Positions 52,273 through 60,837 are shown, counted from the stretch's first letter. The stretch is 64,000 nt of DNA from Streptomyces sp. Edi2 (GCF_040253635.1 NZ_JBEJGX010000003.1:3782001-3846000), one strand, 5' to 3'. Notes: generated by a model from the letters alone, not told the origin. Numbers and translations: made by a program.

Positions 52273-52812
52273 TCACCCACCGAGGCGGAGCCCCCGACGA
52301 TCGACGGAATACATCGCCTGGGCCGCGTCGAACTCCTCGAAACTGCCGAGGTGACACATACCGATGGCCTCAAGGAGGCGGCGGGAGCGGTCGTTGGCCT
52401 CTTGTGTGACCGCAATGACCGACGGACTGTCCGAGGGGACGTTCGCGAGGGCCCAGTCAACGACGGCGGCCACGGCTTCACGGGCGTATCCCTGCCCCCA
52501 GTGTTCGGGCAGGAGCCCGTAGGACACCTCCCGCCGCTCGTCGAACCTGGACGCCGGATCGATCACCACGGAGCCGACGACGGTCGCGCCCTCCCGTGTG
52601 GTCACCGTGAACAGGTTGGGACGGTGCGCGAAATTCTGCTGGTAGAGGCAAAGCGTCTCTTCGGCCACCGGCCCGCCGAGAAAGCGTCGAACCTCGGGAT
52701 CCGTCCAGAGCCGGGTGAACTCCTTCACGTCGGTGGGTTCAGCGGGACGCAGCAGGAGTCGCGCCGTGCCGATGGTGGTGGGCCAGGGGTTCGTGGCAGA
52801 CAGGGAAGACAT
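52273..52812 (-). CDS. GNAT family N-acetyltransferase (RimJ/RimL-like)
   Basis: This 179-residue protein matches the RimJ/RimL-type acetyltransferases: TARLLLRPAEPTDVKEFTRLWTDPEVRRFL at the N-terminus, YGLLPEHWGQGYAREAVAAVVDWALANV carrying the acetyl-CoA loop, and VTQEANDRSRRLLEAIGMCHLG. Substrates in this group include ribosomal protein N-termini, amino acids and drugs; the specific one cannot be told. The ATG at 52812 is preferred over upstream in-frame starts because it begins the family-like sequence; its ribosome site is weak. Confidence 0.85.
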   Translation of the reverse strand: MSSLSATNPWPTTIGTARLLLRPAEPTDVKEFTRLWTDPEVRRFLGGPVAEETLCLYQQNFAHRPNLFTVTTREGATVVGSVVIDPASRFDERREVSYGLLPEHWGQGYAREAVAAVVDWALANVPSDSPSVIAVTQEANDRSRRLLEAIGMCHLGSFEEFDAAQAMYSVDRRGLRLGG

Positions 52813-52945
52813 GACCTGAGCATCACGGCGCAGGACACAAAACGTGGCAGTCTCACGAATATGGCGCAAAAGCATTCGTAGAGCAGAGGGCGTTAGACCG
52901 GGCCAGAACCACGGACAGCTCAACTCGGAGCACGAGGAGGCAGGA

Positions 52946-53035
52946 ATGGTTCGCCATCACCGTGCGCACAACATGAGCCCCGCACCCGCACCCGCACCCG
53001 CACCCGCAAGCTTTACCGTGCACGCCCATTCCTGA
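52946..53035 (+). CDS. Possible 29-residue leader peptide
   Basis: GAGGAGG, five bases from an ATG, opens a 29-codon frame, MVRHHRAHNMS(PA)nSFTVHAHS, containing four Pro-Ala units from a CCCGCA tandem repeat. Its TGA stop lies inside regulon palindrome 11. The strong ribosome site and position before the ADP-forming ligase gene suggest a leader or attenuator peptide, but no conservation information is available. Confidence 0.35.
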   Translation: MVRHHRAHNMSPAPAPAPAPASFTVHAHS

Positions 53036-53047
53036 CGTGGCGTCAGT
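53031..53047. promoter_or_regulatory. Regulon palindrome 11 (CCTGACG-TGG-CGTCAGT)
   Basis: Perfect inner arms CTGACG/CGTCAG. It lies 66 bases upstream of the chosen ligase start and forms a tandem with site 12, starts 24 bases apart. Confidence 0.7.
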
Positions 53048-53054
53048 TCAGTAA

Positions 53055-53071
53055 TCTGACTGTGCGTCAGT
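53055..53071. promoter_or_regulatory. Regulon palindrome 12 (TCTGACT-GTG-CGTCAGT)
   Basis: Two mismatches to consensus. Tandem arrangement with site 11 suggests cooperative binding in front of the ADP-forming ligase gene. Confidence 0.65.
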
Positions 53072-53112
53072 TGATGAGAACGAGAGGCCTCACACAGGAG
53101 CGGGCGTCTGCG

Positions 53113-55368
53113 ATGCTTGGATCGACTCACGGCACCCTCACCACTCACTCCCGGCCGGCCCGCGTCATGGCCTGTGGGGAGCAACCACGACACACCGTCC
53201 ACGGCATCAGTGAACCGCACCCCGGCGACGGCGGACAGGGCGCCGGGGTGGTCGACCGCGATGTCAGCGGGCGTCCGCTGCACGCCCCGGCGCTCGACCT
53301 GGACCGGTTCTTCCGGCCCGAGTCCGTGGCCGTGATCGGCGCCTCGGACAGCGAGGGCCGCCCCAACGCGGGGATCACCCGCCAGCTGATCACCTGGGCG
53401 GAGCGCGTCGGCGCCCGGCTCCACCTCGTCAATCCGGGACGCGACCAGGTCTTCGGGCGGCCTTGCCACTCAGCCGTCGCCGAGCTGCCGGAGACCGTCG
53501 ACCTCGCCGTACTCCTCGTCGGCGACCCCCTTCCGGTCATCGAGCAACTCGGCGAGGCCAAGGTGAAGTTCGCCGTGGCCTTCGCCTCCGGATTCGCCGA
53601 GACCGGCGAGCGCGGGGCGGCCGCCCAGGCCCGGCTGGCCGAGGTCGTCGAGCGGTCCGGTCTGCGGCTGCTCGGGCCGAACACCAACCTCAACGCCTTC
53701 GAGCGGTTCCGTGAGGACCTGGACGGCCCGGCCATCGCCCTGATCACGCAGTCAGGCCACCAGGGCCGCCCCGTCTTCAGCCTTCAGGAACTGGGCATCC
53801 GTCTCTCGCACTGGGCCCCCACCGGCAACGAGGCCGATCTGGAGACCGCGGACTTCCTCTCCTACTTCGCGACCCGCCCCGAGGTGGGCGCCATCGCCGC
53901 GTATGTGGAAGGCCTCAAGGACGGCCGCAGCTTCCTGCTGGCCGCCGACCGCGCCGCCCGCCATCACGTCCCCGTCGTCGCCGTCAAGGTCGGACGCACC
54001 GAGACCGGCGCCCGGACGGCCCTCTCGCACACCGGCAAGCTCACCGGCGCCGACAGCGTCGTGGACGCGGCGATGCGGCAGTTCGGCGTCATCCGGGTGG
54101 ACGGGCTCGACGAGCTGCAGGACACCGCGGCCCTGCTGGCCCGTGCGAAGAAGCCCACCGCGGAGGGCATCGCCGTCTATTCGATCTCCGGGGGCACCGG
54201 CGCGCACTTCTCCGACCTGGCGACGGCGGCGGGGTTGCGGCTGCCCGCCCTCGGTGACGCCAAGCAGGCCGAACTGCACCAGTGGATACCGGACTACCTG
54301 AGCGTCGCCAATCCGATCGACAACGGCGGGCACCCGGTCGGCGACTGGCGCGGCCGCAAGATCATCGACGCGATCCTGACCGACCCGTCCATCGGCGTAC
54401 TGATCTGCCCGATCACCGGCCCCTTCCCGCCCATGAGCGACAAGCTCGCCCAGGATCTGGTGGATGCGGCGGAGCAGACGGACAAGCTGGTGTGTGTGGT
54501 GTGGGGCTCGCCGGTGGGCACCGAGGACGCCTATCGCCGCACCCTCCTCGGCTCCTCGCGGGTGGCGACCTTCCGCACCTTCGCCAACTGCATCACCGCC
54601 GTCCGCGCCTATCTGGACCACCACCGCTTCGCGGCCGGCTACCGCTCCCCCTTCGACGACGCCCCCCGCATACCGTCCCCGTCCGCGCGCAAGGCCCAGG
54701 CCCTGATGCGTCCGGGCGAACCGCTCAGCGAGCACGCGGCCAAGCAGCTGCTGCGGGCCTACGGCATCCGGGTCCCGCGCGAGCAGCTGGTGACCAGCGC
54801 GGCGGCGGCCGTACGGTCGGCGAGCCTGGTCGGCTATCCCGTCGTCATGAAGGCTTCCGGGCCGCAACTGGCGCACAAGACCGAACTCGGCCTGGTCAAG
54901 GTCGGACTGACCTCGGCCAGCCAGGTCAGGGACGTGTACCGCGAGCTCACCGACATCGCCCGTTACGAGGACGTAGCGCTGGACGGTGTACTGGTCTGCC
55001 AGATGATCGAGCGAGGCGTCGAGACGGTCGTCGGCATCACCCACGACAGCCTCTTCGGGCCGACGGTCACGGTCGGCCTCGGCGGGGTGCTCGTGGAGGT
55101 CCTGCAGGACGTTGCGGTGGGTATCCCGCCCTTCGGTGAGGACCAGGCGCGCGCGATGCTCGGCGAGCTCCGCGGCCGCGCCCTCCTGGACGGCGTACGC
55201 GGCGCACCGCCCGCGGATATCGATGCGCTGGTCGAGGTCGTGCTCAGGGTGCAGCGGATGGCGCTCGAACTCGACGGTCAGCTGGCGGAGTTGGACATCA
55301 ATCCGCTGGTCGTCCTGCCACGCGGGGAGGGCGCCGTGGCCCTCGACGCGCTGGCCATCTGCCCTTGA
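53113..55368 (+). CDS. ADP-forming acyl-CoA synthetase family protein (ATP-grasp)
   Basis: This protein of about 750 residues contains the succinyl-CoA-synthetase alpha-type CoA-binding domain (RFFRPESVAVIGASDSEGRPN from about residue 65), the ligase-CoA domain and, in the C-terminal part, an ATP-grasp domain (SEHAAKQLLRAYGIRVPREQLV, YPVVMKASGPQLAHKTELGLVKVGL, DGVLVCQMIERGVE). A swivelling His is expected after the CoA domain. It makes acyl-CoA from a carboxylate with ATP to ADP plus phosphate. The ATG at 53113 has AGGAG twelve bases upstream; other starts upstream lie within the operators. The first 60 residues are a poorly conserved leader, so the start is uncertain. Confidence 0.87.
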   Translation: MLGSTHGTLTTHSRPARVMACGEQPRHTVHGISEPHPGDGGQGAGVVDRDVSGRPLHAPALDLDRFFRPESVAVIGASDSEGRPNAGITRQLITWAERVGARLHLVNPGRDQVFGRPCHSAVAELPETVDLAVLLVGDPLPVIEQLGEAKVKFAVAFASGFAETGERGAAAQARLAEVVERSGLRLLGPNTNLNAFERFREDLDGPAIALITQSGHQGRPVFSLQELGIRLSHWAPTGNEADLETADFLSYFATRPEVGAIAAYVEGLKDGRSFLLAADRAARHHVPVVAVKVGRTETGARTALSHTGKLTGADSVVDAAMRQFGVIRVDGLDELQDTAALLARAKKPTAEGIAVYSISGGTGAHFSDLATAAGLRLPALGDAKQAELHQWIPDYLSVANPIDNGGHPVGDWRGRKIIDAILTDPSIGVLICPITGPFPPMSDKLAQDLVDAAEQTDKLVCVVWGSPVGTEDAYRRTLLGSSRVATFRTFANCITAVRAYLDHHRFAAGYRSPFDDAPRIPSPSARKAQALMRPGEPLSEHAAKQLLRAYGIRVPREQLVTSAAAAVRSASLVGYPVVMKASGPQLAHKTELGLVKVGLTSASQVRDVYRELTDIARYEDVALDGVLVCQMIERGVETVVGITHDSLFGPTVTVGLGGVLVEVLQDVAVGIPPFGEDQARAMLGELRGRALLDGVRGAPPADIDALVEVVLRVQRMALELDGQLAELDINPLVVLPRGEGAVALDALAICP

Positions 55369-55537
55369 CCTCGCACGCAACCCCAACCGCAGTCGCAGTC
55401 GCACCCGTAACCGCGGGCGCAGGCTCGGATACGAGCGCAGCCTTAATGGCCCCTGCCGCCGCTGCCCCCGCAAGCGCCCCCGCCACGCCGCAGCCCGCCG
55501 TCCACACCATGACCGCACCCTTGGGAGCCGTTCCCCC

Positions 55538-56392
55538 ATGACGCCCTCACCGTCCCCCGCTTCCGTTCCCCCCGCCGACGGCCCCGCAGGCCGCGTCGAC
55601 CCCGTCGATTCATTGATACTGCACGCCACTGACAACGGCGTCTCGTGGATCACCCTCAACCGGCCGGAGGCGATGAACGCCGTCACCCGCGACCAGCGCG
55701 AACGCCTCATCGGGCTGCTTGCCGAAGCCTCCGCCGACCCGGACGTACGGGCCGTGGTCCTCACCGCGACCGGCCGGGGGTTCTGCGCGGGCGCCGACCT
55801 CCGCGGATCGCCGTCGTCGGGCGAACGGGTCGCCGGCGATGTCGCCCGGATGATCCGCGACGGCGCCCAGCGGCTCATCACGGCGGTGCTGGACTGCGAG
55901 AAGCCGGTCATCGCCGCCGTCAACGGCACCGCGGCCGGGCTCGGCGCCCATCTCGCGCTCGCCTGCGATCTGGTGCTGGCTGCCGAATCGGCGTCGTTCA
56001 TCGAGGTGTTCGTACGCCGCGGCCTGGTCCCGGACGGCGGCGGCGCCTACCTCCTGCCCCGGCTGATCGGCCCGCAGCGCGCCAAGGAGCTGATGTTCTT
56101 CGGCGACGCCGTACCGGCCGCCGAGGCGGCCCGGCTGGGACTGGTCAACCGCGTGATCCCGGACAGCGAACTGGCGAAGACGGCCAAGGAGTGGGCCGAG
56201 CGGCTGGCGGCGGGCCCGACCCGGGCGCTGGCCCTGACCAAACAGCTGGTCAATGCCTCGCTCGACGCCGACCGGGCCACGGCCCTCGCCGCCGAGGCCA
56301 CGGCCCAGGAGATCAATATGACGACGGCGGACGCACAGGAGGGGGTCACCTCCTTCGTACAGCGACGCACCCCGTCCTATCGGGGGCGGTGA
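55538..56392 (+). CDS. Enoyl-CoA hydratase/isomerase family protein
   Basis: This 284-residue crotonase-fold protein has NRPEAMNAVTRDQRERL, TATGRGFCAGADLRGSP (first oxyanion loop) and AAVNGTAAGLGAHLALACDLVLAAESASFIEVFVRRGLVPDGGG, where Glu of the FIEVFVRRGLVPDGG motif may be a catalytic residue; the VPDGGG glycine run matches hydratases that keep only one glutamate. The C-terminus TTADAQEGVTSFVQRRTPSYRGR is typical. GGGAG lies eleven bases before the ATG. It is 169 bases after the ADP-forming ligase gene and is probably in the same transcript. Confidence 0.88.
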   Translation: MTPSPSPASVPPADGPAGRVDPVDSLILHATDNGVSWITLNRPEAMNAVTRDQRERLIGLLAEASADPDVRAVVLTATGRGFCAGADLRGSPSSGERVAGDVARMIRDGAQRLITAVLDCEKPVIAAVNGTAAGLGAHLALACDLVLAAESASFIEVFVRRGLVPDGGGAYLLPRLIGPQRAKELMFFGDAVPAAEAARLGLVNRVIPDSELAKTAKEWAERLAAGPTRALALTKQLVNASLDADRATALAAEATAQEINMTTADAQEGVTSFVQRRTPSYRGR

Positions 56393-56600
56393 CGTCCTAC
56401 AGGGGGCGGTGCCCCGGGCCGGACGCACCAGGACCCAAGCCCCCGAGCCCGACCCGCCGGCACCGAATCCCCGAGCCCGACCGCCGGGCCCGAACCCGAG
56501 CCGGACCCGCCAAGAGACCGGGCCCGACGCGCCAGGGCGGAATTCCCGAGCCCCCGCGCCAGGCCCCAAGCCCCGAGCCCGACGCGCCGGAAACACCCCC
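56393..56600. repeat. CCCGAGCCCGAC-type simple repeats
   Basis: The convergent gap consists of imperfect units of CCCGAGCCCGACGCGCC and related forms, with a duplicated TCCTA(T/C)(A/C)GGGGGCGGTG at the stop of the hydratase gene. No gene or distinct terminator. Confidence 0.55.
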
Positions 56601-57260
56601 CTACCGCTGCCCCGCCTCACACTCCCGCACCTCACGGGTGTTCCGTGTCCGCACCCCCGGCAGCCACCCCCGCACCCCCTGCCCGCTGGTGACCAGATAC
56701 CAGCGGGTGGAGGTGACGCCCGCTTCGTCGCGGACCATCCGGCCGTCGGTGACCACGCAGTGCGCGGCCAGGTCATCGCCGTGCCAGACCCGGCCGGCGG
56801 AGTTGCCGCGCGCGGCGTACTCGGCGCGCGGGTCCCTGGCCAGCCGCAAGGCGCACTCCAGGGAGCGGCCCGTACGGCAGGCCTGTTCGCTGTTGTAGAC
56901 CGTGACCTTCACCGCCGGGGTCGGGCCGGCCGGCCGGAGCGTGACGGGCCCGGGACGCACCAGCCACCACACCCCCAGCGCCACCACGGCCACCGCCGCC
57001 GCCACCACGAGCGCGACCGCGTACGGCCGCCTCCGGGGCAGTGCGACCACGACGGGCGCCGGGGCGCCGGGGTCCCTGATGCGGTCCCACAGGCCGGGCG
57101 GTGTCTCGATCTGTTCGTCCGCGAGCCGGAGCCGTGCACGCAGCAGCGCCTCGGCGTCGTCCCCGGCGCCGCCGCCCCGGCCGCCGCCGAAGTCCCGGCC
57201 GCCGCCCGCCGATCCCGCACCGCCGTCGTACCGTGGTCCGACTCCCACCACGCCGCTCAC
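56601..57260 (-). CDS. Single-pass membrane protein paired with ECF sigma factor
   Basis: This 219-residue protein has a Gly-rich N-terminus, a charged helix (DAEALLRARLRLADEQIETPPGLWDRIRDP), one transmembrane helix (YAVALVVAAAVAVVALGVWWLV, about 82-103) and an extracytosolic domain with four cysteines (ACRTGRSLEC, AAHC, REC). No zinc-binding HxxxCxxC anti-sigma motif is visible. The start overlaps the stop of the sigma gene (ATGA), so it is probably a membrane-bound regulator or anti-sigma of an unusual type, with disulfides sensing the envelope. The function is inferred only from position. Confidence 0.72.
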   Translation of the reverse strand: MSGVVGVGPRYDGGAGSAGGGRDFGGGRGGGAGDDAEALLRARLRLADEQIETPPGLWDRIRDPGAPAPVVVALPRRRPYAVALVVAAAVAVVALGVWWLVRPGPVTLRPAGPTPAVKVTVYNSEQACRTGRSLECALRLARDPRAEYAARGNSAGRVWHGDDLAAHCVVTDGRMVRDEAGVTSTRWYLVTSGQGVRGWLPGVRTRNTREVRECEAGQR

Positions 57261-57850
57261 CTCCCCGCCTGCCCGTGCTCCGAGGCAACGAGGTAGGCGC
57301 GCAGCCTGTCCAGCGCACGGGCGCGATGGCGGGCGGCGGTACCACGGTGCACCTTCATGATCTTCGCGGCCTGGTCGATGGTGTAGCCGTCGAGGTCGAC
57401 GAGGATGACGATGCCGGCCTGCCGGTGCGACAGCTTCCCCAGCAGCCGCACCGCTTCGATCTCGGCCTGCCGCCGCTCCACCCCGCCGTCCCAGCCGCCG
57501 GGCACCCCGCCGGCCCCCGCACCCACACCACCGCCCACCCCGCCCGCACCGGATTCCTCGACCCCGTCCATCCCGTCGACCAGCACCTGGCGCCGGTCCT
57601 TGCGGTAGGCGTCCCGGGCGACGTTGAGTACGGCGGTGAAGGCGTAGGCGTACGGCTCCGGATGGGCGAGGAAGCGCTGTGGACGGGCGGCGAGTTTGAG
57701 ATACGCCTCATGCACCACATCCTCCGCGGACTGTCTCGATCCGGCCAGCATCACCGCCCGTCGGTACAACCGGGGCAAGAGCCCGCAGAAGACCTCGTCG
57801 AAGGTGGGTGACGCGGCAGACGAAGCTGACGACTGTGTCGCATCGGCCAT
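57257..57850 (-). CDS. ECF RNA polymerase sigma factor (SigE-like, sigma-70 family)
   Basis: This 197-residue protein has sigma region 2 (FDEVFCGLLPRLYRRAVMLAGSRQSAEDVVHEAYLKLAARP, with the promoter-melting YAYAFTAVLNVARDAYRKDRR) and region 4 (AVRLLGKLSHRQAGIVILVDLDGYTIDQAAKIMKVHRGTAARHRARALDRLRAYL). Between them an extra linker of about 35 residues rich in Gly/Val/Ala (ESGAGGVGGGVGAG type, encoded near 57485-57580) replaces the usual short connector. The ATG at 57850 has GGGGGAG upstream. It is coupled to the downstream membrane protein gene. It directs RNA polymerase to unknown promoters. Confidence 0.9.
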   Translation of the reverse strand: MADATQSSASSAASPTFDEVFCGLLPRLYRRAVMLAGSRQSAEDVVHEAYLKLAARPQRFLAHPEPYAYAFTAVLNVARDAYRKDRRQVLVDGMDGVEESGAGGVGGGVGAGAGGVPGGWDGGVERRQAEIEAVRLLGKLSHRQAGIVILVDLDGYTIDQAAKIMKVHRGTAARHRARALDRLRAYLVASEHGQAGR

Positions 57851-58154
57851 GTACCGGAACTCTCCCCCGTGTTCGGCTACGGACGCGGCCGAGGTGGACG
57901 CTACCCGTGCGAGCGACACGCAATCAGGATCCTGCTCCTCAATCTCCCGCGAATCCCCCGAGATCGCCCCCGAGCGCCCGGCAAACCACACGTGTGGGTG
58001 GCCGGCGCCCCCGTGACCGGTGTCCCGTGCGGCCGGCGCCCCGCGACCGACCCCGGACCGACGCCCCCGCAGCCCCGACACCCCGCGCCCGGCGTCCGAC
58101 GCCCCGCGCCCCGCACACCTTCCCATCTGACGCCCCATCAGATTCAATGGAGAC
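57851..58154. other. Divergent region between sigma factor and flavin reductase genes
   Basis: About 300 bases without a gene. GCCCCGCGCC/GACGCCCC-type simple repeats fill 58010-58120 and the regulon palindrome lies at its right end. An additional GC-rich leader exists for the sigma gene at the left end. Reading frames here are shadows. Confidence 0.45.
58126..58142. promoter_or_regulatory. Regulon palindrome 13 (TCTGACG-CCC-CATCAGA)
   Basis: One mismatch (CATCAGA). It ends 12 bases before the first ATG of the flavin reductase gene, overlapping its likely promoter. Confidence 0.72.
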
Positions 58155-58787
58155 ATGATGGGACACGCTGCAATGGCGGCCACGGCCGTGCGGTACCTGC
58201 GTTCCGTCGGCGCGCCCACCACGGCCGCCGCACCCGCCACCGCACCCGCCGGGCCACGCCCGCGCCCCGCCCTGCGGGCCGTACGCGACGACGAGCGTGC
58301 TCCGTTGGACCCGGCCGCATTCCGCTTCGTCCTGGGCCACTTCGCCAGCGGCGTCACGGTCGTCACCTCTCCCGGGGAGCCGGAACCGGCCGGTTTCGCC
58401 TGCCAGTCCTTCGCCTCGCTCTCCCTCGACCCGCCGCTGGTGGTGTTCATGGTGGCGCGTACGTCGACCACCTGGCCGCGGATCGCCCGTGCCGGGGTGT
58501 TCTGCGTCAACATCCTCGGCGCCGGACAGGGCGAGCTCTGCCGCGGGTTCGCGGTCAGCGGCGGCGACAAGTTCGCCGGGGTCCGCTACGGCGCCGCCCC
58601 CGCGACCGGCTCGCCCCGGCTGGCGGACGTTCCCGCCTGGATCGACTGCACGATCCAGGCCGTGCACACCGGCGGCGACCATCTGATCGTGGTCGGCCGG
58701 GTCGACGCCCTCGGCACGGATCCGGCCGCCGCCGAGGACGGCCCGCTCCTCTTCCACCGGGGCACCTTCGGGCAGCTCCGCGGGTGA
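58155..58787 (+). CDS. Flavin reductase family protein (split barrel)
   Basis: This 210-residue flavoprotein has the flavin reductase-like barrel: FRFVLGHFASGVTVVTSPGEPEPAGFACQSFASLSLDPPLVVFMVARTSTTWPRI, GVFCVNILGAGQGELCRGFAVSGGDKFAGVRY and VGRVDALG...PLLFHRGTFGQL. It supplies reduced FMN or FAD to a two-component monooxygenase, as HsaB does in steroid ring cleavage. An Ala/Pro/Thr-rich N-terminal extension (about residues 15-45) precedes the fold. Two ATG codons (58155, 58158) follow GGAGA. It is a plausible partner of the LLM monooxygenases and is under the regulon palindrome. Confidence 0.88.
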   Translation: MMGHAAMAATAVRYLRSVGAPTTAAAPATAPAGPRPRPALRAVRDDERAPLDPAAFRFVLGHFASGVTVVTSPGEPEPAGFACQSFASLSLDPPLVVFMVARTSTTWPRIARAGVFCVNILGAGQGELCRGFAVSGGDKFAGVRYGAAPATGSPRLADVPAWIDCTIQAVHTGGDHLIVVGRVDALGTDPAAAEDGPLLFHRGTFGQLRG

Positions 58788-58977
58788 GCGCGGGCGGCCC
58801 GATGGCGCACTGAAGCACCGGTGCGCGGCGGGTACGCGGGGTCCCCTGCTCCTCAACGGCTTGTGGAGATGCGACCGGCGGCGGCCCGTGCCCGAATGGT
58901 GCAGCCGGGGCGGACCACCGTCTGCCGGCAGTGAACACCGGCCCGACCGGGCCGGACGGTCACTACAGTCCGGCCTC

Positions 58978-59703
58978 ATGACGACAATCACCACGCGTAC
59001 GGTCGCCTACCCGGCCGACGCCCTCACGATGATCGGGCACCTCGCGCTCCCCACCGGTGCCGACCGCCGGCCCGCAGTCCTGATCGGGCCCGAGGGGACG
59101 GGGCTCAGCGACGTCGAGCGCCGCCGGGCCGATGCCCTGGCTGAGCTGGGATACGTGGCACTGGCCTTTGACCTCCACGGCGGGCGCTACTTCGGCGACC
59201 CCGAGGAGATGCTGGCCCATTGCATGCCGCTGCTCGCCGACCCCGGCCGGATGCGGGGCATCGGCCACGCGGCGCTCGACGTGCTGCGCGGCGAACCGCG
59301 GACCGACCCCGGCCGGATCGCCGCCATCGGCTATGGAACCGGGGGTGCCATAGCGCTGGAACTCGGGCGCGACGGCGTCGACCTGCGCGCGATCGGGACG
59401 GTCAACGCACTGACCACGGGCCGGCCTGGCGAGGCGGCACGCATACGCTGCCCGGTGTGGGCCGGGGTCGGGTCGGAGGACCCGATCATGCCGCCCGCAC
59501 AGCGGGACGCGTTCACCGCCGAGATGCAGGCCGCCGGCGTCGACTGGCGCCTCGCGGTCTACGGCGGCGCCTTGCACGCCTTCCACCATCCACCGGTCGA
59601 GCATGCCGTGCGCCCCGGCGTCGGCTACCACCCACGGCACGCGCAGCGAGCCTGGCGCGACGTCGTCGACCTGCTCGCCGAGTGCCTGCCCGTGACGGAG
59701 TGA
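58978..59703 (+). CDS. Dienelactone hydrolase-like protein lacking the nucleophile
   Basis: This 241-residue alpha/beta-hydrolase resembles dienelactone hydrolases: PAVLIGPEGTGLSDVERRRADALAELGYVALAFDLHGGRYFGDPEEM, then IAAIGYGTGGAIALELG and VGSEDPIMPPAQRDAF, and a C-terminal His in GGALHAFHHP. The nucleophile-elbow position normally GxCxG (or GxSxG) reads GYGTGG, so the catalytic cysteine or serine is replaced by glycine. The aspartate and histidine remain. It may be a binding or non-hydrolytic protein. The ATG at 58978 is preferred over the longer frame because the fold starts there. Confidence 0.85.
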   Translation: MTTITTRTVAYPADALTMIGHLALPTGADRRPAVLIGPEGTGLSDVERRRADALAELGYVALAFDLHGGRYFGDPEEMLAHCMPLLADPGRMRGIGHAALDVLRGEPRTDPGRIAAIGYGTGGAIALELGRDGVDLRAIGTVNALTTGRPGEAARIRCPVWAGVGSEDPIMPPAQRDAFTAEMQAAGVDWRLAVYGGALHAFHHPPVEHAVRPGVGYHPRHAQRAWRDVVDLLAECLPVTE

Positions 59704-59757
59704 TCCGGCCGGCTCCTGACGCTCATTCCTGCCCGCCCATGCCGTCCTCAGGGCCGG

Positions 59758-60837
59758 TCAGCGTCCCTCTCCGAAGGTCAGCACCGCCCGCGCCACCCGC
59801 CCGTGGTGGGCATCGTCCGCCGCCTTCGCGAAGTCCTCCACCGGATAGGTCTTCGTCACCAACTCGTCGAGCAGCAGCCGCCCTTCACGGTAGAGCCGGG
59901 CGTAGAGCGCGATGTCCCGCTGCGGGCGGGCCGACCCGTAGCGGCAGCCCAGGATCGACTTGTCCAGGTACATCGACGACACCCGGAACGAGGCCTCCGC
60001 GGTGGCCGGCGGCACCCCGAGCAGCACCGCCTGGCCGTGCCGGTCCAGCAGGTCGACGGCCTGCCGGATCAGCCGGGTGCTGCCCACGCACTCGAAGGCA
60101 TGGTCGGCGCCGGTCGGCAGGATCTCCTTCACCGCCTTGACGCCGTCCGCCACCGCCGACGCGTCGATGAAGTGGGTCGCCCCGAACTGCCGCGCCACCG
60201 TCTCCTTCGCGGGGTTGGCGTCCACCGCCACGATCACCGACGCCCCGGCGATCCGCGCCCCCTGGAGCACGTTGAGGCCGATGCCGCCCGCTCCGATCAC
60301 CACGACCGAGTCCCCGCGGTCCACCTTCGCCCGGTTGAGCACCGCCCCGACCCCGGTCAGCACCCCGCACCCGATCAGCGCGGCCGACGTCAGCGGAATG
60401 TCCTCGGCGATCTTCACCGCCTGCACCGCCTTGACGACCGTACGTTCCGCGAACGCCGAGTTCGACGCGAAGCTGAACAGCTCGGTGTCGCCCCGCCGGA
60501 ACGGCTTCTGCGGCATCCCGATCGCCTTCCGGCACATCGTCGGCCGCCCCCGGTCGCACTCCGCGCACGCCCCGCAGTTGGCCAGCGTCGACAGCGCGAC
60601 ATGATCGCCGGGCTCCACATGGCCGACGCCCGCGCCCACGGCCTCGACCACCCCCGCCCCCTCGTGCCCCAGCACCACCGGCACCGGGAACGGAATGGTC
60701 CCGTCGACCACCGAAAGGTCGCTGTGGCACAACCCCGCGGCCCGGATACCGACCAGCACCTCGCCCGGGCCCGGGTCGCGCACCTCCAGATCGTCCACGA
60801 CCCGGGGCTGTTCGCCGTCGAAGATGACGCCCCTCAT
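59758..60837 (-). CDS. Zinc-dependent alcohol dehydrogenase (AdhX/Rxyl_3153-like)
   Basis: This 359-residue medium-chain dehydrogenase has catalytic-zinc ligands in GLCHSDLSV and GHEGAGVVEAVG, the four-cysteine structural zinc lobe CGACAECDRGRPTMC (about 88-102), and the NAD site GAGGIGLNVLQGARIAGAS. It oxidises an alcohol to an aldehyde or ketone with NAD and is common in actinobacterial catabolic clusters for isoprenoid or steroid-like compounds. Its ATG overlaps the stop of the upstream acyl-CoA dehydrogenase gene (ATGA), so the two are coupled. Confidence 0.9.
   Translation of the reverse strand: MRGVIFDGEQPRVVDDLEVRDPGPGEVLVGIRAAGLCHSDLSVVDGTIPFPVPVVLGHEGAGVVEAVGAGVGHVEPGDHVALSTLANCGACAECDRGRPTMCRKAIGMPQKPFRRGDTELFSFASNSAFAERTVVKAVQAVKIAEDIPLTSAALIGCGVLTGVGAVLNRAKVDRGDSVVVIGAGGIGLNVLQGARIAGASVIVAVDANPAKETVARQFGATHFIDASAVADGVKAVKEILPTGADHAFECVGSTRLIRQAVDLLDRHGQAVLLGVPPATAEASFRVSSMYLDKSILGCRYGSARPQRDIALYARLYREGRLLLDELVTKTYPVEDFAKAADDAHHGRVARAVLTFGEGR

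Noticed and set aside
53113..55368. Frameshift or pseudogene in the ADP-forming ligase because of its odd N-terminus
   Set aside because: The frame is open throughout and all core domains are intact; only the start is uncertain.
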